NCBI GenBank assembly: GCA_022824185.1
Contig: JAJEAU010000022.1
Span: 62,001-126,000 of the forward strand
Source: Dehalococcoidia bacterium
Lineage (GTDB): Bacteria > Chloroflexota > Dehalococcoidia > Lucifugimonadales > Lucifugimonadaceae
Length of the DNA stretch: 64,000 nt
Reading direction: 5' to 3'
Shown here: positions 27,730 through 35,689 of the stretch, in pieces
How the letters are laid out: every line of letters begins with the position of its first letter
Numbering within the stretch: position 1 is the first letter of the stretch
Notes under the pieces: generated by a model
What the model was told of the DNA's origin: nothing
What the model saw: only the letters and a program-made list of their open reading frames with translations
Databases searched by the model: none
Translations under genes and position numbers: made by a program

Positions 27730-28653
27730 GTGTCTGAGATCCACAAGATCAATACGCCGCATCGGATGTACGGCGGTCAGGCCATCATCGAGGGGGTGAT
27801 GATACGTGGGATGCGGGGGTGTGCTGTTGCAGTGAGGCGGGCAGACGGTTCGATTCATAAAGAGACGTTGCCGCTCCTCGGATGGGCGAATGGGAGGATG
27901 AGGCGCGTTCCGTTTGTGCGTGGGATTCTGGTGTTGGCCGAGACCTTGGTTATCGGAATGCGGGCGTATACGGTCGGCGCGAATCAGCAGATCAAGGATG
28001 CGGGTGAGGATGAGGATGCGGAGATCGGTGCTGTCGGCATGGGATTGATGACGGCGATTGCGTTGGTTCTAGGTATCGGCATCTTCTTTCTGATTCCCCT
28101 GTTCTTATCGCGACCGTTTGAGGAACAGTCAGATTTTCATGCCAATGTGGTGGAGGGTGTTGCTCGTCTTGTGATATTCCTCGTGTATATCTGGGCGATC
28201 GGTTTGATGAAAGACATCAAGAGGATGTACGGGTATCACGGTGCCGAGCACATGACGATCCATGCCTATGAACGCGGTCTGCCGTTGATCCACAGCGAGA
28301 TACGGAAGTTCTCGCCGGCGCACCCGCGTTGCGGCACGTCGTTCCTGCTGACGGTCGTGGTTGTGTCGATCATCTTGTTCATGTTTATTCCTCGGGACAC
28401 GCTTTGGATGTTGGTCGGTTCGAGGATCGTGCTGATCCCGGTGATCGCCGCTTTGAGTTACGAGTTCATAAGATTTACCGGCACACATAGTGGCAACGTA
28501 TTCGCCGACCTAGTCGGGTTGCCAAATTTGTGGTTGCAGAAGTTGACGACCGCGCAGCCGGATGATGAGATGATCGACGTCGCCGTGTCGGCTATGCAAG
28601 CGGCGATCGAGTTGGATGAGCAAGGAGAGGCTGTCAACTCCCCATCGAGTTAA
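27730..28653 (+). CDS. DUF1385 family membrane protein (YqhQ-like)
   Basis: A 307-residue protein with a GTG start. GGQAIIEGVMIRG near 15-27 and the HGAEHMTIHAYE near 170 are the DUF1385 signatures, with the latter's His residues suggesting metal binding. Four membrane segments are visible: about 100-122, 141-157, 203-222 and 232-246. In other Chloroflexota and Firmicutes it follows rpmE and precedes prfA. Its function is unknown. Its TAA stop shares bases with the convergent hisIE stop in a TTAA. Confidence 0.85.
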   Translation: MSEIHKINTPHRMYGGQAIIEGVMIRGMRGCAVAVRRADGSIHKETLPLLGWANGRMRRVPFVRGILVLAETLVIGMRAYTVGANQQIKDAGEDEDAEIGAVGMGLMTAIALVLGIGIFFLIPLFLSRPFEEQSDFHANVVEGVARLVIFLVYIWAIGLMKDIKRMYGYHGAEHMTIHAYERGLPLIHSEIRKFSPAHPRCGTSFLLTVVVVSIILFMFIPRDTLWMLVGSRIVLIPVIAALSYEFIRFTGTHSGNVFADLVGLPNLWLQKLTTAQPDDEMIDVAVSAMQAAIELDEQGEAVNSPSS

Positions 28654-29264
28654 CGCCTACGATCTTGTAGTTCTTTCCAGACTTCGTCGAGTGGGACACC
28701 GACGGATTCCAACAGGGCGACGCAGTTGTAGAAGAGGTCGGCCATTTCGAGGGGTGTCGATTCCAGGTCGCCGGTAGCTGCTGCAAGGCCGGTTTCTCCG
28801 GCTTCTTCGATTACCTTTTGGGCGACGCGGGAAGGTCCTTCTGCGAGCATCTTGGCCGTGTACGAGTCTTCGGGCATTTCGACGGCGCGTTGGTGGATCA
28901 CCTCTGCGAGTTCGATGAGGATCCCGGGACCGACGCGACGCGTGCTTTCGGTGTCAGGTCCGACGGGTCGGTGGAAGCACGATTTTTCGCCGGTGTGGCA
29001 GGCGGCACCGCCTACCGGTTCCGCTAGGACGACGATGGCGTCTCCGTCGCAATCGAGTTTGAGGTCGATGACCTTTAGGTAATCGCCGGAGGTTGAACCT
29101 TTTTCCCAGAGGGTTTTCCGGCTGCGGCTGTAGAACCAGGCATGAGGTCCGGCGATGGTGCGCGCTAAAGCCTCGGCATTCATGTGGGCGACCATCAAGA
29201 TTTCTTTGGTATCGGCGTCTTGCACGATGGCCGTGAGCAAGCCGCGGTCGTCGAATTGGATCAT
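28650..29264 (-). CDS. hisIE: Bifunctional phosphoribosyl-AMP cyclohydrolase / phosphoribosyl-ATP pyrophosphatase
   Basis: A 204-residue fusion. The HisI part has HMNAEAL, TLWEKGSTSG and a CDGDA...CHTGEKSCF zinc and metal site. The HisE part from about residue 115 has the EEAGETGLAA metal motif. They catalyse steps 2 and 3 of histidine synthesis. The ATG at 29264 fits the family start; the frame is open to 29297 but would overlap hisF. It is the last gene of the his operon, 16 bp behind hisF. Confidence 0.94.
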   Translation of the reverse strand: MIQFDDRGLLTAIVQDADTKEILMVAHMNAEALARTIAGPHAWFYSRSRKTLWEKGSTSGDYLKVIDLKLDCDGDAIVVLAEPVGGAACHTGEKSCFHRPVGPDTESTRRVGPGILIELAEVIHQRAVEMPEDSYTAKMLAEGPSRVAQKVIEEAGETGLAAATGDLESTPLEMADLFYNCVALLESVGVPLDEVWKELQDRRR

Positions 29265-29280
29265 GAGGTGTTTCCGAGAG

Positions 29281-30057
29281 TCATGCCGCTTCGTCAACTG
29301 GTCTGACCGGCAATCCGACCTCTGCCATGTGGGCTTTCACGTCGGAGATCCTTAGGGTGCCGTAGTGGAAGAGGGAGGCGGCGAGGACGGCATCGGCACC
29401 GCCGTCTTTGATGGCGTCTGCGAAGTGTTCGACTTTGCCCGCGCCGCCGCTGGCGATCAGCGGTACCGAAACTTGGTCGGAGATTGTCCTCAGCAGGTCG
29501 ATATCGTAGCCAGTCTGTTGACCGTCTGCATCCATGCTCGTGACTAAGAGTTCGCCAGCTCCGAGTTCGGCACCGCGGATCGCCCACTCGATGGCACCCA
29601 TCTCGGTGCCTCGTCGTCCGCCGTGCGTGTAGACCTGCCAGTCGGGGGCGCCATTTCGACGTTGAGCGTCGATCGCGAGAACCACGCATTGGGACCCGAA
29701 ATCTCGGGCGCAGTCTTCGATTAGATTAGGGTCGGCGACGGCCGCGGAATTTACGCTTACTTTCTCCGCACCGGCTTCCAGCATCCGGCCCATGTCGTCG
29801 CGGGATCGGATGCCCCCGCCGACGGTGAGAGGGATGAAGACTTCGGTGGAGACGCGTTCTACGACGTCAACCATGGTGTTGCGTTCGTCGGAGGATGCGG
29901 TGATATCCAAGAAGACGAGTTCGTCAGCGCCTTCGGAATTGTAGAGTTCGGCGAGTTCTGCAGGGTCGCCGGCGTCTTGGATGTCGACGAAGCTGACGCC
30001 TTTGACGACACGACCAAGGTCAACGTCCAAGCATGGTATGACGCGGTTGGTCAGCAT
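29281..30057 (-). CDS. hisF: Imidazole glycerol phosphate synthase cyclase subunit
   Basis: A 258-residue TIM barrel. VIPCLDVD gives catalytic Asp11 and [10 protein letters not shown] gives the second Asp near 130-175; the GGGIRS and SGGAGK phosphate sites are also present. With HisH it turns PRFAR and ammonia into IGP and AICAR. The hisH partner is encoded 1.4 kb upstream in the same operon, separated by hisA and a methyltransferase-like gene. Confidence 0.95.
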   Translation of the reverse strand: MLTNRVIPCLDVDLGRVVKGVSFVDIQDAGDPAELAELYNSEGADELVFLDITASSDERNTMVDVVERVSTEVFIPLTVGGGIRSRDDMGRMLEAGAEKVSVNSAAVADPNLIEDCARDFGSQCVVLAIDAQRRNGAPDWQVYTHGGRRGTEMGAIEWAIRGAELGAGELLVTSMDADGQQTGYDIDLLRTISDQVSVPLIASGGAGKVEHFADAIKDGGADAVLAASLFHYGTLRISDVKAHMAEVGLPVRPVDEAA

Positions 30058-30077
30058 CGGATGTTAAAGCGTCGGTG

Positions 30078-30653
30078 TCAGTTGGCGGATGCGCGTCGTT
30101 TGCGATAGACGTGGACGTAGCGTTGGACGCCCAAGGTGCGACGAGTGATCGGAGTCATGTCGTTTTCGGATGCCCATCGATCTACACGTGCAGGATCAAC
30201 GCGCTTGGATTTTGCGGGTCCCGTGTCGCCTCGAGCGTCGGTCGAGAACCAATCTGCGATCAACATCCACCCGCCTCCGGGTAGCAGGTCTGCGACGGCG
30301 GAGAACAATCGGGCTGGGCTGGTCGTGTTGTGCAACGCATCGATTACGACGATGCCGTCGGCGTCCACTTCTGTTGCCGCGAGGTCGTCGCCTTCGACGA
30401 GGGTTGGCGTGACATTGGTGAGATGGACCCGTTCTACTTCTGCGGTAAGGACATCGAGGTCGTTCTTGTCGTACTCAAGTGCGATGACGTTGCCGTCGTA
30501 GACGTATTTGGCGATTGGGATGGTCAGCCCGTCGATTCCGCCGCCGAGGACCGCGACGTGTTGCGATCGATGGATGGGAAGAAGAGAGATGATGGCGTGC
30601 GGATCGATCTGGTCGTTGAACGTGTGCCAACTGGCGGTGGGTCTGGTCGTCAA
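30078..30653 (-). CDS. Class I SAM-dependent methyltransferase-like protein inside the his operon
   Basis: A 191-residue protein with a TTG start. VAVLGGGIDGLTIPIAKYV near 33-51 is a Rossmann motif I, followed by IALEYDKNDLD with the acidic strand-2 end and VVIDALHNTTSPARLF like post-motif segments. The family fold is clear; motif I is less Gly-rich in spacing than typical. It lies 17 bp after hisA and 20 bp before hisF, so it is cotranscribed with histidine genes. Why a methyltransferase fold is here is unknown; a metal or SAM-linked role is possible but not shown. Confidence 0.75.
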   Translation of the reverse strand: MTTRPTASWHTFNDQIDPHAIISLLPIHRSQHVAVLGGGIDGLTIPIAKYVYDGNVIALEYDKNDLDVLTAEVERVHLTNVTPTLVEGDDLAATEVDADGIVVIDALHNTTSPARLFSAVADLLPGGGWMLIADWFSTDARGDTGPAKSKRVDPARVDRWASENDMTPITRRTLGVQRYVHVYRKRRASAN

Positions 30654-30670
30654 TCTAACGGTCTCGCGTT

Positions 30671-31426
30671 CTATGTTGTTTTTCGGTCTGGACTTTCGTG
30701 ATCCAAGTCGCTGATGGTTCGAATTGCCTCGGCCAAGTCCAACGATCCGGTGTAAATTGCCATCCCGGTGATTGCGCCATAAGCACCGATTTCACGCAGT
30801 TTCACAACGTCTTCGACCGTGGCAATCCCGCCCGCGACCATAACAGGTAATTTTATCCCGCTCACGACTTGGCCAACAGCGTCGAAGTTTGGGTGGGATA
30901 GTGTGCCGTCGCGTGCGGTGTCGGTGTAGATGAAGTTCCGGACGCCTCGATTTTGAGACATTTCGTGCATTAGGTCGAGCGCCTGGAGCGACGTTTCTGT
31001 CAACCATCCGCGGGTCCGAACCACTCCGTCTTTGGCATCTACGGAGACGCAAATGCGGTCAGAACCGAGGGCTTCGACGCTCGCTTGCACGGCGTCGGGG
31101 TTTTCGACAGCAGCGGTACCGAAGATCACCATGTCGACGCCGATTTGCGTGACAGTCTCCGCGTCTTCCGAGGTGCGGATACCGCCACCCATCTGGACAG
31201 GGACATCGACGGAATTCACGACACGTCTGACCGTCTCGGCGTTGACGCGTTTGCCGTCCTTGGCGCCATCGAGGTCGATGACATGGAGACGCTGAGCACC
31301 CATGTCCAACCAACGCAAGGCGGCGTCGACAGGGTCGTCATCAAAGACGGTTTCCTGTTCGTAGTCCCCTTTGAAGAGACGGGCGCAACGGCCACCGCGG
31401 ATGTCGATTGCGGGGATTACTTCCAT
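30671..31426 (-). CDS. hisA: ProFAR isomerase (phosphoribosylformimino-AICAR ribotide isomerase)
   Basis: A 251-residue TIM barrel starting MEVIPAIDIRGG, whose Asp8 is catalytic, with the second Asp in YTDTARDGTL near 170. GGGIRT and AGGIAT phosphate-binding loops are visible. It catalyses the Amadori rearrangement of ProFAR to PRFAR. It follows hisH by 31 bp on the minus strand. The motifs fit single-function HisA; a PriA role (also in Trp synthesis) cannot be excluded from sequence alone. Confidence 0.95.
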   Translation of the reverse strand: MEVIPAIDIRGGRCARLFKGDYEQETVFDDDPVDAALRWLDMGAQRLHVIDLDGAKDGKRVNAETVRRVVNSVDVPVQMGGGIRTSEDAETVTQIGVDMVIFGTAAVENPDAVQASVEALGSDRICVSVDAKDGVVRTRGWLTETSLQALDLMHEMSQNRGVRNFIYTDTARDGTLSHPNFDAVGQVVSGIKLPVMVAGGIATVEDVVKLREIGAYGAITGMAIYTGSLDLAEAIRTISDLDHESPDRKTT

Positions 31427-31457
31427 ATCTGGCAGGACTTTGTATTCGTTTGGTCCG

Positions 31458-32129
31458 TCATTTGGTCCGCCATTCGGTCCGTCGAGCGAATTCTAGGAAC
31501 TTGGCGTAGATCTGCAGCCCTGATCGACCGCTTTTCTCGGGATGAAACTGGGTGCCAACGACGTTGTCGTGGACAACGGCGGCACAGACCTCTATACCGT
31601 GTGGCGAGGTAGCGGCGATGTCTTCGGGGTTGTCGGCGCGGCAGTGGTAGGAGTGGACGAAGTAGAAGAATGCATCTTGCGGGATGCCGTCGAACGTCGG
31701 GTGTCTAGGAACTTCGTCGTCGAGGAATCGAACGGTGTTCCAGCCCATGTGGGGAACTTTTAGTTTGTCTCCGTCGGCATTCGTCAGATCGGCCGCAAAA
31801 CGAATCACTTTGCCGGGGAGAATCCCGAGGCCAGGCAGTTTGCCTTCTTCGGAGGACTCGAAAAGGATTTGCATACCCAAACAGACGCACAAGAGTGGCC
31901 GACCGGACGCGGCGAAGTCTCGGATCGTTTCGGGCAGTTCACGATCATTGAGTTGCTGCATGACGGCGTCGTTGGCTCCGACCCCCGGGAGAATTGCGGC
32001 GTGCGCATCGGAGATCGTTTCTGCGGACGTCGTTACGACGGGATCGCCGCCGACAACTCGGACGGCCTTTTCAACGCTGTGGATGTTTGCGGCGCCGGTG
32101 TTGATTATGGCGAGACGGAATGCGCTCAA
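31458..32129 (-). CDS. hisH: Imidazole glycerol phosphate synthase glutaminase subunit
   Basis: A 223-residue class I amidotransferase. LPGVGAN near 42, the nucleophile in LLCVCLGMQILFE near 78-90, and the FHPEKS His-Glu near the end complete the triad. It hydrolyses Gln and feeds ammonia to HisF. The start is a TTG at 32129 that overlaps the adenosyltransferase stop as TTGA, like the common ATGA coupling. The frame is open for 25 codons further upstream but that part lacks similarity. Confidence 0.93.
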   Translation of the reverse strand: MSAFRLAIINTGAANIHSVEKAVRVVGGDPVVTTSAETISDAHAAILPGVGANDAVMQQLNDRELPETIRDFAASGRPLLCVCLGMQILFESSEEGKLPGLGILPGKVIRFAADLTNADGDKLKVPHMGWNTVRFLDDEVPRHPTFDGIPQDAFFYFVHSYHCRADNPEDIAATSPHGIEVCAAVVHDNVVGTQFHPEKSGRSGLQIYAKFLEFARRTEWRTK

Positions 32130-32698
32130 TTCTTGCGCCTCGTGCCAGTGACGATGTCGGTAGGCAAGTCTCGATCGACGTAACGAGCCATCATGAAGAT
32201 GCAATCGGAAAGCCGGTTCAGCCAGACGAGCAAGCGCTCATTTTCGATCAGGTCGTCTTCGTACAAGTCAACGGCGGCTCGTTCCAAGTCCCGTACCTTG
32301 CATCGAGCGAGATCGAGGGTCGCCGAGGTTACCGTTGCGCCGGGGATGATAAACGCCGGAGGTAACTCTACCTCGTCTTCCAGACGTCTCAGAAGAGAGT
32401 CCAGATACGAGATCTGCTCATCGCCGATCACTTGGAAGTGTTCGTGCAGTTTGTCGATGTGATCCGTTGAAGTAGTGATCTCTGCGTTGGCGATGAACAT
32501 CAAGCGTTGAATTTCGAGCAATGCGTCGTGGATGAACTCTGATTCGCACTGCGCTCGCGCCAGTCCGATTGTGCTGACAGCCTCGTCTCCGATGCCGTTG
32601 GCTTCGACGCGTCGATTGGATTTCGAGACCCTACCGCCGTACAACAGCGACGTTTCGCCGCTGTCACCACGCTTCGTGCTGATGGAATTTCTGACCAA
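32126..32698 (-). CDS. PduO-type cob(I)alamin adenosyltransferase
   Basis: A 190-residue protein with a TTG start. TKRGDSGETSLLYGGRVSKS near 8-27 is the ATP-binding signature of PduO-type corrinoid adenosyltransferases, RRVEANGIGDEA follows, and the cobalamin-site helix is seen as ARCKVRDLERAAV. It makes adenosylcobalamin from cob(I)alamin and ATP. It is the first gene of the his operon, coupled to hisH through a TTGA overlap. Operon with his genes is unusual and probably reflects placement rather than pathway. Confidence 0.88.
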   Translation of the reverse strand: MVRNSISTKRGDSGETSLLYGGRVSKSNRRVEANGIGDEAVSTIGLARAQCESEFIHDALLEIQRLMFIANAEITTSTDHIDKLHEHFQVIGDEQISYLDSLLRRLEDEVELPPAFIIPGATVTSATLDLARCKVRDLERAAVDLYEDDLIENERLLVWLNRLSDCIFMMARYVDRDLPTDIVTGTRRKN

Positions 32699-32841
32699 GT
32701 TGGTTGATATAAGATGGGTACCGATGACAGTTTCGATTCTACGTTCGGTGGAGCGTTAAGCTACAACTGGAATCGATTGCGAGCCGTTTTGCGGCTGTGG
32801 CAACCTAAGTGAGCCGATAGGCAAGTCATTTCAACCATCTG

Positions 32842-33204
32842 ATGGCAATCGCCGAAACATCACAATTCGTTCCGCTCAACACCGTGCGCGTCACCGAGAA
32901 GGCGGCGTCGAAGGCGATAGAGTTTGCGGAGAAGGCAGGCCGGGCGAGTTGTCGGTTGCGGATTGCAGTGCAGGGCGGAGGATGCTCCGGATTGCAGTAC
33001 GTTCTGGAGTTGGTGGACGGTCCGGATGATTCGGACAAAGTGATAAACGAAAACGGCATCGAGGTCTACATCCCGAAGCGCGCATTCGTGTTTTTGGCAG
33101 GCACAGTGCTGGACTTCTCCGATGGGCTAAATGGCCGGGGTTTCGAGTTCCACAACCCGAATGCGAAGCGGACGTGTGGTTGCGGAGATTCCTTCGCAGT
33201 CTGA
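32842..33204 (+). CDS. A-type iron-sulfur carrier protein (ErpA/IscA/HesB family)
   Basis: A 120-residue protein with the three Cys ligands of A-type carriers: Cys48 in GGGCSG, and Cys112 and Cys114 in CGCGDSF. It accepts nascent clusters and delivers them to apoproteins. The YgfZ gene follows 10 bp downstream, a pairing that fits cluster delivery to enzymes needing folate-dependent repair. It is divergent from the adenosyltransferase. Confidence 0.93.
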   Translation: MAIAETSQFVPLNTVRVTEKAASKAIEFAEKAGRASCRLRIAVQGGGCSGLQYVLELVDGPDDSDKVINENGIEVYIPKRAFVFLAGTVLDFSDGLNGRGFEFHNPNAKRTCGCGDSFAV

Positions 33205-33214
33205 CGGGATCGCA

Positions 33215-34243
33215 ATGACCGCCATTGCGACGCCGGCCGCTACGGCCGAACTCTTCGAACAGTATTCGGATTACGACGCGCGTGATGCGGCCATTTTTGA
33301 ACCGGAGTTCGGCTCAACGTTAGGGCATGTGGGTCACGACGCTCTGGATCTGCTCCATCGGTTAACGACAAACTCGTTGTTGGACCTCGAAGACGGCGAG
33401 GCGCGCCGTACTGTTTTGACCAACGAGAAGGGTCGGATCATCGATGTGATCTGGGTACTACGACGGTCGGAGCTGGAGCTATTGCTGGTATCCGACGCAC
33501 CCGAATCGGGCCCGATGCGACAGGGCATCGAGCGCTTCACCATCATCGAGGATGCAGAACTCAATGATTTGACCGCATCTCTGAAGCGATGGTACGTGTT
33601 TGGACCGGGCGCGACACGATTGGTTGGCGAACTGTTGCCCGAACTCGATTTGACAGATAGCGAAATAGGTTCGGTGCGAGCATTAGACAGGTTGGACGGC
33701 GGTGTAGTGCTGGCTTTAAGGACCGATGCGGCGGGACCGGAGTCGTGGCTTTTAATCGTTGGCCAACCGGCAGTGTCGGAGATCACGGATAGGATCACCC
33801 GTTGGGGCTTGAGTCCCGCGTCGGAGGAGTTGTTTGATTTCGTGAGAATTTCTAATACCCAACCGATTGCCGGTAAGGAATCCTCGGAAGAGATCAATCC
33901 GTTGGAGGCGGGGTTGATGCATGTGATCGACTTTGACAAAGGATGTTACGTGGGGCAGGAGGTGATTGCGAGGCTCGACACCTATGACAAGGTGCAGCGT
34001 TCATTGGTGCGGTTCACCCTTGCGGATGGTGAATCCGATGAAGCGACTGTTTCGGAGAAAGACCGCATCGTGCCGCAGGATGGCGGTCGTGATGTCGGTT
34101 GGGTGACTTCCGTCGCTAGAGATCCTCGGACTTCGCAAACGGTGGGTTTGGCGATTTTGCGGAAAGCTTACAACGCGGATGACGTTCCGCTGGTAACCGA
34201 TCAGGGTGCACCGATCACCTTGCTTCGGGACCGAGACCAATAG
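33215..34243 (+). CDS. YgfZ/GcvT folate-binding Fe-S biogenesis protein
   Basis: A 342-residue protein from the ATG at 33215. The YgfZ signature KGCYVGQE is at 242-249, with the Cys that is required in E. coli YgfZ. The GcvT-like N-terminal domain includes LHRLTTNSLLDL near 50. It uses tetrahydrofolate in assembly or repair of certain Fe-S enzymes, such as MiaB. The frame extends to 33131 but overlaps the Fe-S carrier gene. Adjacent carrier gene supports the role. Confidence 0.9.
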   Translation: MTAIATPAATAELFEQYSDYDARDAAIFEPEFGSTLGHVGHDALDLLHRLTTNSLLDLEDGEARRTVLTNEKGRIIDVIWVLRRSELELLLVSDAPESGPMRQGIERFTIIEDAELNDLTASLKRWYVFGPGATRLVGELLPELDLTDSEIGSVRALDRLDGGVVLALRTDAAGPESWLLIVGQPAVSEITDRITRWGLSPASEELFDFVRISNTQPIAGKESSEEINPLEAGLMHVIDFDKGCYVGQEVIARLDTYDKVQRSLVRFTLADGESDEATVSEKDRIVPQDGGRDVGWVTSVARDPRTSQTVGLAILRKAYNADDVPLVTDQGAPITLLRDRDQ

Positions 34244-34260
34244 CTGCGAGACGCATTGGA

Positions 34261-34335
34261 TGGAGCGGGAGACGGGATTCGAACCCGCGACACCCTGCTT
34301 GGAAGGCAGGCACTCTACCACTGAGTTACTCCCGC
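34261..34335 (-). tRNA. tRNA-Gly (anticodon TCC)
   Basis: On the minus strand a full cloverleaf is present: acceptor GCGGGAG/CTCCCGC, a 4-bp D stem, anticodon loop CTTCCAA giving TCC, 5-nt variable loop and T loop TTCGAAT. The 72-nt body is followed by an encoded CCA at 34261-34263. It reads GGA codons, and by wobble probably GGG. Confidence 0.97.
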
Positions 34336-34462
34336 ATCTCTACGAACAATTTTACTGTGAAGGTGGAATGAGGTGTCGTATCACGTACTCGGCGCGCAGG
34401 TCGCCATCGGTCAGTTTGTAGAATCATTTGAGTCTGCAGCTTTGTAACGGACTGGCCCTTTA

Positions 34463-35638
34463 ATGAAGACCACAGGATTCCGCACTTTAGTACTTGGCAC
34501 GCCTTGGCGTAATCTGACATATTGCATCATCGAGACTGACGCGGGGATCACGGGTATCGGGGAGGCGCGGGTCTTAGGCAAGACTCACACCGTTCGAGAG
34601 TACTTGCGCGATGCGGAACGTCATTTCATCGGACATGATCCGTTCGACATCGAAGCGTTGTTCCGCAGGATGACGTTGCTGGATTTCGGCAAACCTGGCG
34701 AGGTCGTGCATACCGGTCTGGCGCTGGTCGAACTGGCGTTTTGGGACATCATCGGCAAGGCGTGCAATCAGCCGGTTTACAAACTTCTCGGCGGTCAAGT
34801 CGCAGATCGTGTACAGGCCTACGCGAACGGGTGGTACACGGTCGAACGGGAACCCGAGCAGTTCGCATCGGCTGCGCGACGAGTATTGGATCGTGGTTAC
34901 AGGGCGATGAAGTTCGATCCATTCGGAAATGGCGACCTCGAACTCGAACGCGACGAGTTTTTCAAGTCATTGGACCTCATCGAAGCGGTTGCATCGGTCG
35001 CTGGAACTCGCGCTCAAATCATGATTGAGATGCACGGTCGATTTGCGCCTCATCAAGCGAGGGAAATTGCAAGGCACGTCGAGCGTCTAAATGTCGGATG
35101 GATCGAGGAGCCGGTTCGCCCCGGGGATGTGCCAGCCCTTAAGTCGATGCGGCAGCACACTGGTCTGCCGATAGCGACTGGCGAGAGGTTGTACGGCGCT
35201 CAAGAATTTCGAGAGATCTGGGGTGGTCAGACGGTGGATGTCATACAGCCCGACATCACGCAATGCGGCGGCATTTTAGAGGTCAAAAAGATCGCCTCGA
35301 CTGCTGAGAGCTACTCGATAATGGTGGCTCCCCACAACGTGGGCGGCATCGTATCGACGATGGCCGCGCTCCACCTTTGCTTGACACTCCGAAATGTGAA
35401 GATCCTTGAGCACTTCAATGACTTTGCGGATCCGCATGTCAAGAAAGCGGGCACAAACTATCCCGAGGTTGTTGACGGTTATTTCCCCGTTCCGGATAAA
35501 CCAGGCTGGGGTATCGAGTTGGATGAAGATTTCATTCAGTCGCAACCGCCGAATTACACGAGCGCGGGAGTAATCGCGGATCCAGGATTGAACATGTTTG
35601 AAAACGCTGATTGGGCCAAACGCGGTCAAAACGACTGA
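34463..35638 (+). CDS. Enolase-superfamily dehydratase (galactonate dehydratase-like)
   Basis: A 391-residue mandelate racemase/muconate lactonizing family enzyme. Metal ligands and acid/base residues are visible: Lys150-x-Asp152 in MKFDPFG, Glu189 and His191 in IEMHGR, Glu215/216 in IEEPV, Glu241 in GERLYG, Asp264 in QPDITQCGG and His291 in APHNVGG. The KFDPFG and HGR layout resembles D-galactonate dehydratase-like sugar acid dehydratases. The substrate cannot be fixed from sequence. It lies 51 bp ahead of the ATP sulfurylase gene. Confidence 0.85.
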   Translation: MKTTGFRTLVLGTPWRNLTYCIIETDAGITGIGEARVLGKTHTVREYLRDAERHFIGHDPFDIEALFRRMTLLDFGKPGEVVHTGLALVELAFWDIIGKACNQPVYKLLGGQVADRVQAYANGWYTVEREPEQFASAARRVLDRGYRAMKFDPFGNGDLELERDEFFKSLDLIEAVASVAGTRAQIMIEMHGRFAPHQAREIARHVERLNVGWIEEPVRPGDVPALKSMRQHTGLPIATGERLYGAQEFREIWGGQTVDVIQPDITQCGGILEVKKIASTAESYSIMVAPHNVGGIVSTMAALHLCLTLRNVKILEHFNDFADPHVKKAGTNYPEVVDGYFPVPDKPGWGIELDEDFIQSQPPNYTSAGVIADPGLNMFENADWAKRGQND

Positions 35639-35689
35639 GCAACATCGGGAACTAACTCCCAAACAAGATTGGACATTGGACACAGAAAA

